In this document: positions 47,433 through 57,054 of the stretch, piece by piece
How positions within the stretch are numbered: position 1 is the stretch's first letter
How the letters are laid out: each line of letters starts with the position of its first letter
Source of the DNA: an uncultured Lachnospiraceae bacterium
GTDB taxonomy: Bacteria; Bacillota; Clostridia; Lachnospirales; Lachnospiraceae
Length of the DNA stretch: 64,000 bases
Direction of reading: 5' to 3'
Assembly (NCBI GenBank): GCA_934899185.1
Contig: CAKXYI010000002.1
Coordinates: 248,001-312,000 of the forward strand
Made by a program: the position numbers and the translations under genes
The notes under the pieces: generated by a model
Database searches by the model: none
Told to the model about the DNA's origin: nothing
The model's input: the letters and a program-made list of their open reading frames with translations, nothing else

Positions 47433-48614
47433 ATGTATAAGGCATTTTTGATTAAATATGCAGAAATTGGTATCAAAGGGAAGAACCGTCATTTGTTTGA
47501 GGATGCCCTGGTACGTCAGATTTGTTACGCACTCCGTAATGTGGAAGGTACGTTTAACGTGCACAAGCAGCAGGGGCGTGTGTTTGTAGAGACAGAGGGC
47601 GATTACGATTATGAGGAGACGATTGATGCCTTGGGTCATGTTTTTGGTATTACCGGAATCTGTCCTGCAGTGATGGTGGAAGATGAAGGTTTTGACAAGT
47701 TGGCAGATCAGGTTGTTTCCTATATGGATCAGATCTACCCGGATAAGCACATGACCTTTAAGGTAAAGGCACGTCGTGCCAGAAAGAATTATCCGATGGA
47801 TTCTATGGAACTCAATGCAGCCTTGGGCGAAAAGATCCTGGATGCATTCCCGGATATGAGCGTGGATGTGCACAATCCGGATGTGATGCTTCATGTAGAA
47901 ATCCGTGAGCAGATCAGTTTTTATTCCGAGGAGATTCCGGGACCTGGCGGTATGCCGGTGGGCACCGGCGGAAAGGCAATGCTCCTTTTGTCCGGCGGTA
48001 TTGACAGTCCGGTAGCAGGCTACATGATTTCAAAACGTGGCGTTGCCATTGATGCAACCTATTTTCATGCACCACCATATACTTCAGAGCGTGCAAAACA
48101 AAAGGTTGTAGATCTTGCAAAAGAGATTTCTGCTTATACAGGACCAATCAATCTGCATGTAGTCAATTTTACAGATATCCAGCTTGCTATTTATGAGAAA
48201 TGTCCACATGAAGAATTGACAATCATTATGCGCAGATACATGATGAAAATTGCAGAGCATTTTGCAAAAGAAGATGGTTGTCTTGGACTGATCACAGGCG
48301 AGAGTATTGGACAGGTGGCATCCCAGACCATGCAGTCATTGATGGCAACGAATGAAGTGTGCAGTCTTCCGGTATATCGTCCGTTGATCGGATTTGATAA
48401 GCAGGAGATTGTGCAGGTATCGGAAAAAATCGGCACATATGAGACATCAATTTTGCCATACGAAGATTGCTGTACCATTTTTGTGGCGAAGCACCCGGTT
48501 ACAAAGCCAAATCTGAATGTGATCAAAAAGTCGGAGGAGAAACTGGCGGATGTGATCGACGATCTGATGGATCAGGCGATAGGTACCGTTGAGACGATCC
48601 ATGTAGAAGCATAG
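47433..48614 (+). CDS. thiI: tRNA 4-thiouridine sulfurtransferase ThiI
   Basis: 393 residues: N-terminal ferredoxin-like and THUMP domains (about 1-165), then an adenylating PP-loop domain with SGGIDSP starting at Ser187. The E. coli C-terminal rhodanese domain is absent, as in other Gram-positive ThiI. It uses the desulfurase next door as sulfur donor to make s4U8 in tRNA, possibly also for thiamine thiazole. The CCTIFV segment near residue 347 retains cysteines. A clear terminator follows. Confidence 0.95.
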   Translation: MYKAFLIKYAEIGIKGKNRHLFEDALVRQICYALRNVEGTFNVHKQQGRVFVETEGDYDYEETIDALGHVFGITGICPAVMVEDEGFDKLADQVVSYMDQIYPDKHMTFKVKARRARKNYPMDSMELNAALGEKILDAFPDMSVDVHNPDVMLHVEIREQISFYSEEIPGPGGMPVGTGGKAMLLLSGGIDSPVAGYMISKRGVAIDATYFHAPPYTSERAKQKVVDLAKEISAYTGPINLHVVNFTDIQLAIYEKCPHEELTIIMRRYMMKIAEHFAKEDGCLGLITGESIGQVASQTMQSLMATNEVCSLPVYRPLIGFDKQEIVQVSEKIGTYETSILPYEDCCTIFVAKHPVTKPNLNVIKKSEEKLADVIDDLMDQAIGTVETIHVEA

Positions 48615-48615
48615 A

Positions 48616-48647
48616 AAAAGCATCCTGCCATATGCAGGATGCTTTTA
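48616..48647 (+). terminator. Terminator of thiI, between convergent genes
   Basis: AAAAGCATCCTGC pairs with GCAGGATGCTTTT around CATAT; a perfect 13-bp stem with Ts on one side and As on the other, so it can serve both converging genes. Confidence 0.92.
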
Positions 48648-48663
48648 AAAGAGTCAAATGAAA

Positions 48664-48897
48664 TTATTTGATGATGTATGGCTCAAGTGCTGCCATAACT
48701 GCTGTTGTGTCTTCATCGGTATGGATGGTAAGGTCGATCGGCTTAGAGAGGTCTAAACTGAAGATACCCATGATAGACTTGGCATCAATCACGTATCTGC
48801 CGGAAATGAGATCAAAGTCGAAATCATACTGGCTGATCGTATTTACGAAAGATTTAACTTTATCAATTGAATTTAAAGAAATCACAACTTTTTGCAT
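48664..48897 (-). CDS. HPr-like protein without the phospho-histidine
   Basis: 77 residues with an HPr fold by pattern: the second half AKSIMGIFSLDLSKPIDLTIH matches the Ser46 region of HPr (KSIMGVMSL). The first helix that should carry His15 (GLHARPA) reads NSIDKVKSFVNTI and has no His, so it cannot accept phosphate from EI at that position; the Ser region is retained. Such HPr paralogues are common in Clostridia and may act as regulators. ATG 48897 lies 8 bp after AAGGAGG. It is convergent with thiI and sits alone. Confidence 0.8.
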   Translation of the reverse strand: MQKVVISLNSIDKVKSFVNTISQYDFDFDLISGRYVIDAKSIMGIFSLDLSKPIDLTIHTDEDTTAVMAALEPYIIK

Positions 48898-49013
48898 GTC
48901 ATATGCCTCCTTCAATGTATTGATTTTATACGCTTATCGTAATTCATTGCATGGGAAAAGTCAATGAAAAACATGCACAAAAGGAACGGGTGATCTTAGC
49001 AGGGAAAAGGACA

Positions 49014-50402
49014 ATGACAACAAGAAAAAGAGCCGCGCTTCACAATTTGGGGTGCAAGGTAAATGCATATGAGACAGACGCGATGCAGGAGTTATTGAAA
49101 CATGCCGGATATGAGATCGTAGCCTTTAACGAGACTGCCGATGTCTATGTGATCAACACCTGTTCGGTGACCAATATGGCAGACCGCAAGTCGCGCCAAA
49201 TGATCCACCGGGCAAAAAAGAAAAATCCCCACGCCATTGTCGTGGCGGCGGGCTGCTATGTGCAGACGAGCACGGAAGAAGTCTTAGCAGACCTGGCAGT
49301 GGATATTGTCATCGGCAACAACCAGAAAAATCATCTTGTGGAACGCATCGCAGAATTTAAAGCCAAAAATCCGAAGAGTCTTGCAGAGGATGTCGGGAAA
49401 TCGGCAGGTGCCGGCGCAGTGGAAGAAAAGATAGTCGACTGCGTGGACATCAATCAGGATGGGCAGGATTATGAGTATTTTCTGGTCAATAAGACCGCCG
49501 AGCATACCAGAGCCTTCATCAAGGTGCAGGATGGTTGCAATCAGTTTTGCTCCTATTGTATCATCCCTTATGCTAGAGGACGTGTGCGCAGCCGTGCGAT
49601 CGAAGATGTGGTAAAGGAAGTGGAAGGGCTTGCAAAAAGCGGTTATCGTGAAGTGGTGCTGACCGGGATTCATTTGAGTTCCTATGGTCTGACAGAAAAT
49701 TATAACAGTGGATTTGAACACAACCAGTTACTAGAATTGATTGAGGCAGTCGCAAAGGTGGATGGACTCGAACGTATACGGCTGGGATCTTTGGAACCGC
49801 AGATCATCACGGAAACTTTTGCGACCCGTCTGGCAAAAGTGGACAAGATCTGCCCGCATTTTCATCTGTCCTTACAGAGCGGATGTGATGCGACCTTAAA
49901 TCGCATGAACCGCAAATATACGGCGGCAGAGTATGAGGCAGGATGTAGAACGCTTCGCAAGTATTTTGATGCTCCGGCGATCACGACTGATGTGATCGTG
50001 GGATTTCCAGGCGAGACGGAAGAAGAGTTTGCAACGACAAAACAATATGTGGCAGATATCGGTTTTTATGAGATGCATATTTTCAAATATTCCAAACGCA
50101 AGGGCACAAAGGCGGCAGTCATGCCGGATCAGGTGGATGAGCAGATCAAGACCAAGCGCAGTGACATTCTGCTGACCTTGGAAGATACCATGTCACATGA
50201 CTATCGTCAGTCCTATGTGGGACGGGAGGTAGAAGTCCTGTTTGAGACCCCATGGGAATGGGATGGCAAACCATATTATACCGGTTATACAAGAGAATAT
50301 ATTCGCGTGGCTTATCCGACAAATGAGGATCTTTCCAATCGGATCAAAAAAGGTATTTTAGGCGAGCAGATCGCAGAGAATATTTATCTTTTGCGGGAAT
50401 AG
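49014..50402 (+). CDS. mtaB: tRNA t6A37 methylthiotransferase MtaB
   Basis: About 462-residue radical SAM enzyme converting t6A to ms2t6A at tRNA position 37. UPF0004 domain (LGCKVNAYETDAM, NTCSVT, AAGCYVQ) carries three Cys; the radical SAM cluster is CNQFCSYC; a C-terminal TRAM-like domain is present. Conserved GETEEEF is visible. Start is ATG 49014 (AAAGGA just before); an upstream in-frame ATG 48951 would add 21 non-conserved residues. In Bacillus mtaB (yqeV) is next to rsmE; here thiI, the desulfurase and the HPr-like gene separate them. Confidence 0.94.
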   Translation: MTTRKRAALHNLGCKVNAYETDAMQELLKHAGYEIVAFNETADVYVINTCSVTNMADRKSRQMIHRAKKKNPHAIVVAAGCYVQTSTEEVLADLAVDIVIGNNQKNHLVERIAEFKAKNPKSLAEDVGKSAGAGAVEEKIVDCVDINQDGQDYEYFLVNKTAEHTRAFIKVQDGCNQFCSYCIIPYARGRVRSRAIEDVVKEVEGLAKSGYREVVLTGIHLSSYGLTENYNSGFEHNQLLELIEAVAKVDGLERIRLGSLEPQIITETFATRLAKVDKICPHFHLSLQSGCDATLNRMNRKYTAAEYEAGCRTLRKYFDAPAITTDVIVGFPGETEEEFATTKQYVADIGFYEMHIFKYSKRKGTKAAVMPDQVDEQIKTKRSDILLTLEDTMSHDYRQSYVGREVEVLFETPWEWDGKPYYTGYTREYIRVAYPTNEDLSNRIKKGILGEQIAENIYLLRE

Positions 50403-50422
50403 GCAAAAATGAGGATGGTACG

Positions 50423-51400
50423 ATGAAAGCAAGGAGAAAAAAGATTGGTCTGGCGGTACTTTGTTGTGTTTTGATCTGTTTGATCGCGTTGCCGATCGGA
50501 TTATATTTCTTAGGAAAATATCAATTAGAGCAAAATACCTATCAAGATACATCGGAAACTGCTATCCTGCAGGATCAGATTTATTATAAAAAGCGCATAT
50601 GGGATCGGAAACCAGGAGTTTATACACTCATGATGCTAGGCGTGGATATCAGAAGATCGGATATCGAAGAAGGAAAAAATCTGATTGGACAAGCAGATGC
50701 CATCATGCTGGCTCTTATGGATACAAATACAAAAAGCATCCATGTCATTTCTTTTCCACGGGATATTATGGTGGATAATCCATATACAGATATGGACACT
50801 AGACAAGAGGTGCAAACGACATTATTATATGCCTACGCCGGTGGTGGAGATGCTGGATGTAAGGCGGTAGAGGAGGCGGTTTCTGCCCAGTGTTTCGGCT
50901 TGCCGATCCATGGGTATGCGGAAATGACCTTATTGGCAATACCGGCATTAAATGATGCGGTCGGAGGTGTGACGGTAACGATACAGGAGGATCTGACGGT
51001 GCTCAATCCGGCATTTGTTGCCGGACAGACCATTTTATTGCAGGGAGACTTGGCGACAGAATATCTGCATTGTCGGAATATATACACGGAACAGAGCAGT
51101 CTGGAACGTATCGGACGGCACAAAGAGTATGTTGCAAATTATCTGACTGCCTTTAAGTCTGCTTGGAAAAAGCAGCCTTTATTGCCATGGAAACTTTGGA
51201 ATATTATGAAGGAAAATGGCAACAGTGATCTTACCCTGCCTGAACTATGGTATCTGGTGTGGAATTTTCATAACGTCACCTTGGACGATGTTACATTACA
51301 GACCTTGGATGTCAATGTGGCAAGAGAAGGAAATTACGAAGAGTACTATGTGGATACGGCAAAAGCACAACAGATATTTGTGAATCTCTTATATGAATAG
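50423..51400 (+). CDS. LytR-CpsA-Psr family cell-wall glycopolymer ligase
   Basis: 325 residues. Signal anchor about 8-30, then an LCP domain: MMLGVDIRRSD, ADAIMLALMDTNTKSIHVISFPRDIMVD (conserved Arg and Asp), and the GGV/TIQEDL segment. LCP proteins attach teichoic acid or capsular polymers to peptidoglycan at the outer membrane face of the cytoplasmic membrane. It starts 20 bp after mtaB, with GAGGATGG nearby. The product could also be a regulator-type LytR, but the enzymatic signature is preserved. Confidence 0.88.
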   Translation: MKARRKKIGLAVLCCVLICLIALPIGLYFLGKYQLEQNTYQDTSETAILQDQIYYKKRIWDRKPGVYTLMMLGVDIRRSDIEEGKNLIGQADAIMLALMDTNTKSIHVISFPRDIMVDNPYTDMDTRQEVQTTLLYAYAGGGDAGCKAVEEAVSAQCFGLPIHGYAEMTLLAIPALNDAVGGVTVTIQEDLTVLNPAFVAGQTILLQGDLATEYLHCRNIYTEQSSLERIGRHKEYVANYLTAFKSAWKKQPLLPWKLWNIMKENGNSDLTLPELWYLVWNFHNVTLDDVTLQTLDVNVAREGNYEEYYVDTAKAQQIFVNLLYE

Positions 51401-51424
51401 AAAACAATAGATTATAGCAATGAT

Positions 51425-51451
51425 AAAAGTGTCACTGAGTGTGGCACTTTT
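51425..51451 (+). terminator. Terminator of LCP gene
   Basis: AAAAGTGTCAC pairs with GTGGCACTTTT (loop TGAGT; one G-T pair), followed by a T-rich stretch. Confidence 0.78.
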
Positions 51452-51510
51452 GATTTTTGATAAAAACAAACTATAGTGTGAACAAAATGTGTCTAAAATA
51501 TGAAAAAAGA

Positions 51511-51539
51511 TTGATAAAAGTATGAATAAGGAGTAGAAT
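51511..51539 (+). promoter_or_regulatory. Promoter of large surface protein gene
   Basis: TTGATA at 51511-51516, exact 17-bp spacer, TAGAAT at 51534-51539. It leaves an 80-base leader before the ATG. Confidence 0.7.
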
Positions 51540-51622
51540 TTATATATGTGTTTTTATACAATGTGACGAGGAGGAGTATACGAATCGCTCTACACAGAAC
51601 AAAAAGAGGAGGATGAAAAAGT

Positions 51623-54600
51623 ATGAGAATTACAAAGGCACATGGTAAGAAACAGCATAAGCAGATCTTGCTTGCTGTATTACTTATGTGTTGCGTGGCA
51701 TTTACTACAATATACAGTGGTATTGCTTATGCAGCAAGTGGCAACAATTATGATATAACGCCGCCGGTTTATGAAGGGGTGGCGTTTGTACAGCAGGGAC
51801 AGAGTGTATCTGTCCAAGATGAACTGGAAGTAGATTTACAGTGTTATGATGCAGAGTCAAGTATCAAGCGCATTAGTTTATCGTATGGGTATGCATCAGC
51901 AGATGGAATGTCGATGAATATTCAGAACAATACTTTTTACGCAGAGGGTGACGAAGGGTATGGCAATACTTTTTCCTATGATGCAAAGACGAACACAGCC
52001 AAATTAAAATTTACATTGGGCAGTTCCTGGCCAGCAGGAAATATGTACCTGGCTAATGTTAGCATTGTAGATGCACGCGGAAATGTTGCAACAAAAAATT
52101 GGGAAACGACCTTATATACATGCACAGTCTCTGATTACACTTATACACCGGGAGTGACTCCTGATACACCAGACCACAAAAGTGTATATCTGGATACAAC
52201 ATATGCTATTGATCAGACATCCCTTGTAAAAGAGGGGGATATGGCACATATCACAGTATCTCTTCCAAAGGATGCAGAAGTACCATTTGATGAGAATACA
52301 ACAACTTCTACCTATGTGTCAGGCAATTATAATAGTGATGATGGAATGTATTACTGTTCATCGTATGGAATAGCATTGGACCTGAAGTATAATCCGGCAA
52401 AGAAATGTTTTGAAGGCGATTTTTCATGGAACAAAGCGCTTATTAATGGCAAGTATACGCTTTCTATGTATAGTGCGAGTGTATGGACGCAGGACACCAC
52501 CTATTATCTGTATAAACAGATGTCTTCACAACAGCCAATCTCATTTGATGTGAAAAACGCAACAAATACAGCATTTTCTTTAAAAACGGAAAAGATTAAG
52601 AACTCAGATATTAAGCAGAATGGCTACTATTCAGCAGGCGATGTGATTAAGTTTTCTATTCCGGCAGAGGGGCGCGGCAAGATTTATAATCAGGGTTCTC
52701 TGTATATGGAAGCAGTTGCAGAAGCTGAGTTGTCTGATACATGTGTTTCTTTGAACTATAATCAGGATTCGGATTGTTATGAAGGGGCTTATACTATAAC
52801 AGAAGACACGTATCCTTGTGAGTGGCGAGTATCATATGTTAACTTTGGGACAAGTGATAATGGTATTGGATACGGTTTCAATGTGAATGCATCATATCAG
52901 GCATACCGCCAAAATGATAACTACTATTTCTCTGTCATGCAAAAGAATACATTTTCTGCACCGACAGGAAGTGTTCACTTAAATATCCGATATATTGATG
53001 AGAACAATACATGGAAGGAAGTGACGGTTTCAAAGGATAAACTGGCAAGCCGTCAGATGACGTATAAGGAACTTTTGGAAGAAAATAAGCAGCTTGTAGA
53101 TATCGATGCCATCGCAAAGAAGAATGGGTACACATTGGCAGGATTCCGCGATACCTTTAATTCCATGATGAATCAGTATAACGCAGACAACTTAGTCTCG
53201 TTGGATACACCAATTGTATTTGATTATAGCAATGGAAGCTATACAGCAAATCTGACTGCTAAGTATGAAGGGGTGGAATTTATAGGAATTGGCAGTCAGT
53301 CATACTTACGAAAGATTGATAATGGCGTTATGACAGATCAGGGTTATCAGACAATACCTTACTATGTGATGATGTCGGATTATAATCCACAAATGATTGC
53401 AGTTCCAGAGGATGCAACGGTAGGACAGGTATTGGCTAATGTTGAGTCGCCAAAAGCAGTAGATGGTATTAACTTTACCAAATGGAGCATAAATACAGAA
53501 TGGGGCGGTTATCAGGATGTGACAGAAGCAACGAAAGTGTCTGAACTTATTCAAAAATTCAACTACAGTACACCAAGTCTAAGTCTGATAGCTAACTATG
53601 ATAAAAACGTTGTGACAATTTCTTATTCAGCTATTGGAAAAGATATGGCATCACGTATGTATTATACAACGTCTGTTTTTGTTGGTGAAGATGCGACTTA
53701 TGAGAATGCATTAGAGGCACTCAAAGAAAATACTTTATATAAGAGTATTGCCCATGATGATAAACTGGCGGTGGAAGGATTTGAAATTCGTGATATGAAT
53801 CCGACTTATGATCCGGAAACAAATACCTACTATAACAAAGTAATTGATCCGAAGACAAAGATTACAAAAAATGTCACGAATGTACGTGTAGATACAATCT
53901 ATGATAAATATAAGGTTATTTGCGGTGTCAATGATCCAAGCGATTACAGATATGGTCGCGCACAGGCATTTTATGTGACAAAGGGAGAAAAGTTTGATCT
54001 TCCTGCTACCATCACAGATTATAAGGACATCACATGGGTCTCTTATTCATCCAATATGGGAGGCTATAAGAATTTAAATGGCGAAAAATACATTGACCTT
54101 ACGACAGATATCACGGTCAGCGGTAATGGAACTTATACAGGAGAACGTTATCCGGATCCGGTTTATAGTCCAACCTATAGTCCAATCGTAGATGAAGAGA
54201 ATCCAACCATTTCCATGGTGATTGGTAAGAAAACATATGATTCTCTGACAAGCGAGAAAGACGTCAAGTTTAATACATACATAACGAATAAAGATAAGAT
54301 TACATTGACAGCAGATGATAATGTAGGCGTTATGAATATCTCGTATTGCCTGTCATCTTCTCCGATAGCAGATAAATCATTTGATTCATTGAGCCAAATG
54401 GCTAGTACTATGATGGGCAAAGGTCATAAAATATATGATAAGCCATTTACCATCAATAAAGACGGCAAATATGTGATCTATGCGGTTGCTATGGATGCAA
54501 GCTATAACTATACCGTGGTTTCTTCTAACGGAATCGTGGTTGACAGCACAGCACCAAAGATCACAGGAGTTGAGGACGGAAAGACCTATAATGGCGAGAC

Positions 54601-55855
54601 TTCTTTTGCAGTTGTTGATGACAACCTTTCCAAGGTATATATCAATGGCAAGGAGGCTACAGCAAACAATGGTACTTACACCCTGGCTGTAAAAGATCAA
54701 GAGAAACAGACCATTAAGGCAGTTGACAAGGCTGGAAACGAGACAAGCATATCTGTATATGTAAACGATAAGCCACATGAGCACTCTTATGTTTCAAAGA
54801 TTGTGAATGACCAGTATCTTGCAAAGGCAGCAACCTGTACGACACCGGCAGTTTACTATTACGCATGTTCATGCGGTGCAAAGAGTGATGCAACTTATAC
54901 ATACGGTGAAGCCTTAGGACATGACTTTAGCACAGAGTACACGATTGATAAGGCAGCAACTGTTGATGAAATGGGATATGCAAGCCGTCATTGCAGCAGA
55001 TGTAATGAGACAACAGGGGGCTATGCTATTCCAAAACTTGTAACAATAGCAGGAACAAATAATGTTGTTTCAACAGCACCACAGGTAAAGAATACAACAA
55101 CAGCAAATACAACAAACACTACAACACTTCCAACTGCAGATCAGCAGACAGTAGCAGAAGAAAAGCCTGTTGTAAAAATGGCAGAGGAAAAGATTGTTGA
55201 AACCGTAGCAGCAATCGCACAGGCAAAAGAAGGCGATAAGGTTAAAGTCGAAATGAATGGTGCAACGGTTGTCAGCAAAAACATCTTAAAAGAGGCTAAG
55301 GAAAAAGGTGTAGATGTTGTACTTCAGATGGATGGATATAGTTGGACGATCGATGCCAAGGATATCAAGGGAATGAACTTGGAAGACATTAACCTGGAAG
55401 TAAATCTGCATGCAGACGCCATTCCTTCAAAGCAGTTATCAAAACTTGCGGGAGACAATCCTGTTACACAGATCTCATTGACACATGAAGGAAACTTTGG
55501 ATTTGCCGCAACACTTTCCTTTAACTTGGGAAGTGAATATAAGGATAAATTTGGAAATCTGTACTGGTATGACAGCACAGGTAAGATGATCTTTATTGAT
55601 TCCGGCTTGATTGATGCAGATGGTAATGTTAATCTGACATTCTCACATGCATCTGACTATGCGATCGTTATGAAGGATACAGATGATGCTGAAACAATCG
55701 CAGCAGCAGACACAAGCAGCGATAGTGCTGTAGCAAGTACAAATGACACAGGATATGTAGCATCTAACCATACGGTTTTGTGGGTAGTTGTTATTATCGT
55801 AGTTGCACTTGTTATTGCAGGTGTAGTGACATTTACAAAAAAACGTCGTAAATAA
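51623..55855 (+). CDS. Large cell-surface protein (1410 residues) with C-terminal membrane anchor
   Basis: A signal peptide (about 1-38, ILLAVLLMCCVAFTTIYSGIAYA) starts a mostly beta-rich extracellular protein. Three N-terminal modules (about 45-430) of similar length, each with a Tyr-rich beta pattern; middle InlB/MucBP-like parts (IVFDYSNGSYTANLTAKYEG); then an Ig-like domain (VDSTAPKITGVEDGKTYNG) and two Cys-pair units (ATCTTPAVYYYACSCG, and GYASRHCSRC), a pattern seen in Firmicute adhesins. The C-terminus is one TM (WVVVIIVVALVIAGVVTF) plus KKRRK. No LPXTG motif precedes it, so it is membrane-held rather than sortase-linked. Function probably adhesion; GAGGAGG precedes the ATG. Confidence 0.85.
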   Translation: MRITKAHGKKQHKQILLAVLLMCCVAFTTIYSGIAYAASGNNYDITPPVYEGVAFVQQGQSVSVQDELEVDLQCYDAESSIKRISLSYGYASADGMSMNIQNNTFYAEGDEGYGNTFSYDAKTNTAKLKFTLGSSWPAGNMYLANVSIVDARGNVATKNWETTLYTCTVSDYTYTPGVTPDTPDHKSVYLDTTYAIDQTSLVKEGDMAHITVSLPKDAEVPFDENTTTSTYVSGNYNSDDGMYYCSSYGIALDLKYNPAKKCFEGDFSWNKALINGKYTLSMYSASVWTQDTTYYLYKQMSSQQPISFDVKNATNTAFSLKTEKIKNSDIKQNGYYSAGDVIKFSIPAEGRGKIYNQGSLYMEAVAEAELSDTCVSLNYNQDSDCYEGAYTITEDTYPCEWRVSYVNFGTSDNGIGYGFNVNASYQAYRQNDNYYFSVMQKNTFSAPTGSVHLNIRYIDENNTWKEVTVSKDKLASRQMTYKELLEENKQLVDIDAIAKKNGYTLAGFRDTFNSMMNQYNADNLVSLDTPIVFDYSNGSYTANLTAKYEGVEFIGIGSQSYLRKIDNGVMTDQGYQTIPYYVMMSDYNPQMIAVPEDATVGQVLANVESPKAVDGINFTKWSINTEWGGYQDVTEATKVSELIQKFNYSTPSLSLIANYDKNVVTISYSAIGKDMASRMYYTTSVFVGEDATYENALEALKENTLYKSIAHDDKLAVEGFEIRDMNPTYDPETNTYYNKVIDPKTKITKNVTNVRVDTIYDKYKVICGVNDPSDYRYGRAQAFYVTKGEKFDLPATITDYKDITWVSYSSNMGGYKNLNGEKYIDLTTDITVSGNGTYTGERYPDPVYSPTYSPIVDEENPTISMVIGKKTYDSLTSEKDVKFNTYITNKDKITLTADDNVGVMNISYCLSSSPIADKSFDSLSQMASTMMGKGHKIYDKPFTINKDGKYVIYAVAMDASYNYTVVSSNGIVVDSTAPKITGVEDGKTYNGETSFAVVDDNLSKVYINGKEATANNGTYTLAVKDQEKQTIKAVDKAGNETSISVYVNDKPHEHSYVSKIVNDQYLAKAATCTTPAVYYYACSCGAKSDATYTYGEALGHDFSTEYTIDKAATVDEMGYASRHCSRCNETTGGYAIPKLVTIAGTNNVVSTAPQVKNTTTANTTNTTTLPTADQQTVAEEKPVVKMAEEKIVETVAAIAQAKEGDKVKVEMNGATVVSKNILKEAKEKGVDVVLQMDGYSWTIDAKDIKGMNLEDINLEVNLHADAIPSKQLSKLAGDNPVTQISLTHEGNFGFAATLSFNLGSEYKDKFGNLYWYDSTGKMIFIDSGLIDADGNVNLTFSHASDYAIVMKDTDDAETIAAADTSSDSAVASTNDTGYVASNHTVLWVVVIIVVALVIAGVVTFTKKRRK

Positions 55856-55889
55856 AACAATATCATTTATGATACAAAAATAAAATGGG

Positions 55890-55921
55890 AGGTCGTAGGA
55901 AGAAATTCCTACGACCTTTTC
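55890..55921 (+). terminator. Terminator of surface protein gene
   Basis: AGGTCGTAGGAA pairs exactly with TTCCTACGACCT, GAAA loop, then TTTT. Confidence 0.93.
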
Positions 55922-55965
55922 AATAATTAGAGAGAAAGGAAAACGATCCGGTTCGCGATAATTTC

Positions 55966-55994
55966 TTTACAAATTTGTTACAATATACTAAAAT
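55966..55994 (+). promoter_or_regulatory. Promoter of ireB operon
   Basis: TTTACA (55966-55971), 17-bp spacer, TAAAAT (55989-55994). Confidence 0.55.
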
Positions 55995-56042
55995 GTAGTT
56001 AATTAGCTTGATAACAAAAGAGCAGATAGGTGCGGATTTATT

Positions 56043-56309
56043 ATGCAGAATTTAAGTAACACACAGTATTTCAGAGTTGAAAAGGAGACACCGACTTCCG
56101 TTAAGGAGATCCTTCGTGTTGTCTATGAAGCATTGGATGAAAAGGGATACAATCCGGTCAACCAGATCGTAGGTTATATCATGTCCGGCGATCCGACTTT
56201 CATCACCAGTCACAAGAATGCGCGTAGTCTCATTATGAAGGTAGAACGCGACGAACTCGTAGAGGAACTTCTCAAGGAGTATATCGCAGGAAAGTCATGG
56301 GAGCATTAG
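56043..56309 (+). CDS. IreB family regulatory phosphoprotein (UPF0297)
   Basis: 88 residues. The sequence NTQYFRVEKETPTSVKEILRVVYEALDEKGYNP is the family signature. IreB is a substrate of the PASTA kinase IreK in Enterococcus and influences cephalosporin resistance; the Thr residues near the start (TPTS) are where phosphorylation occurs in relatives. It leads the conserved yrzL-yrrK-yrzB (ireB-ruvX-DUF1292) operon. Good conservation of length. Confidence 0.95.
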   Translation: MQNLSNTQYFRVEKETPTSVKEILRVVYEALDEKGYNPVNQIVGYIMSGDPTFITSHKNARSLIMKVERDELVEELLKEYIAGKSWEH

Positions 56310-56327
56310 GAAGCGGTAGGAGTTAGA

Positions 56328-56753
56328 TTGAGTAGAGTACTTGGATTAGATTATGGAACAAAAACGGTAGGGGTCGCTATCAGTGACCCTTTACTTTTGA
56401 CTGCCCAGGGTCTTGAGATCATTCGAAGGGAAAAACCGAGTAAACTTCGTAAGACCTTGGCAAGGATTGATGAGCTAATTACATCTTATCAGGCAGATAA
56501 GATCGTATTGGGATACCCCAAGAATATGAATGGCACAGAGGGAAAGCGTTGTGAAGAGACGCTGGCTTTCAAGGAGATGCTAGAGAACCGCACACACCTT
56601 GAGGTTATCCTATGGGACGAAAGATTGTCGACCGTCACTGCGGACAAGACGATGATGGAGACAGGCATCCGCCGAGAACATCGGAAAGAGTATGTAGACG
56701 AGATTGCAGCCATGGTGATCTTGCAAGGCTATTTGGACTCGCTACAGGCATAA
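56328..56753 (+). CDS. ruvX: Holliday junction resolvase-like protein RuvX (YqgF)
   Basis: 141-residue RNase H-fold protein: LDYGTKTVGVAISDP near the N-terminus holds the first Asp, IVLGYPKNMNGTEG the middle motif, and WDERLSTVTAD the second acid. Family members process 16S rRNA 5' ends or resolve junctions. The start is TTG 56328 with AGGAG at about 56317; the TTG makes a low initiation rate likely. Conserved neighbour of ireB and DUF1292. Confidence 0.93.
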   Translation: MSRVLGLDYGTKTVGVAISDPLLLTAQGLEIIRREKPSKLRKTLARIDELITSYQADKIVLGYPKNMNGTEGKRCEETLAFKEMLENRTHLEVILWDERLSTVTADKTMMETGIRREHRKEYVDEIAAMVILQGYLDSLQA

Positions 56754-56769
56754 GTGGAAGGAAGATCAT

Positions 56770-57027
56770 ATGGAAAGCATTACATTAGTTGCCCCGGATA
56801 CAGCAGAGGAGATCACTGTTTATGTGTTAGAGGAGACGATTTTAAATCAGCAAAAGTATTTACTTGTGACCGAGGACAGTCAGGGAGATACAGACGCTTT
56901 TATTCTAAAAGAAGTTGCAGCAGATGACACAGACTCCACTTATGAAGTGGTAGAGGACGATGTGGAATTTGAAGCGGTCGTAAAGATTTTTCAAGAGTTA
57001 GTGGAAGATACTGACTTTGAGATGTAA
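56770..57027 (+). CDS. DUF1292 family protein (YrzB-like)
   Basis: 85 residues, strongly acidic. Pattern ITVYVLEETILNQQKYLLVTED and DDTDSTYEVVEDDVEFEAVVKIFQEL matches DUF1292. Role unknown; always downstream of ruvX in Firmicutes, and Asp/Glu content suggests a protein- or RNA-binding partner. Confidence 0.9.
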   Translation: MESITLVAPDTAEEITVYVLEETILNQQKYLLVTEDSQGDTDAFILKEVAADDTDSTYEVVEDDVEFEAVVKIFQELVEDTDFEM

Positions 57028-57054
57028 AGAAAACAAAACAACAGGAGGTATATT

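Noticed and set aside
47322..47894. 190-residue minus-strand frame across desulfurase and thiI
   Set aside because: Runs across two genuine genes and their junction; no recognisable protein features.
55700..55855. LPXTG sortase signal at the end of the 1410-residue protein
   Set aside because: No LPXTG-like motif precedes the TM; only DTGYVASNHT is seen, so sortase anchoring is not claimed.
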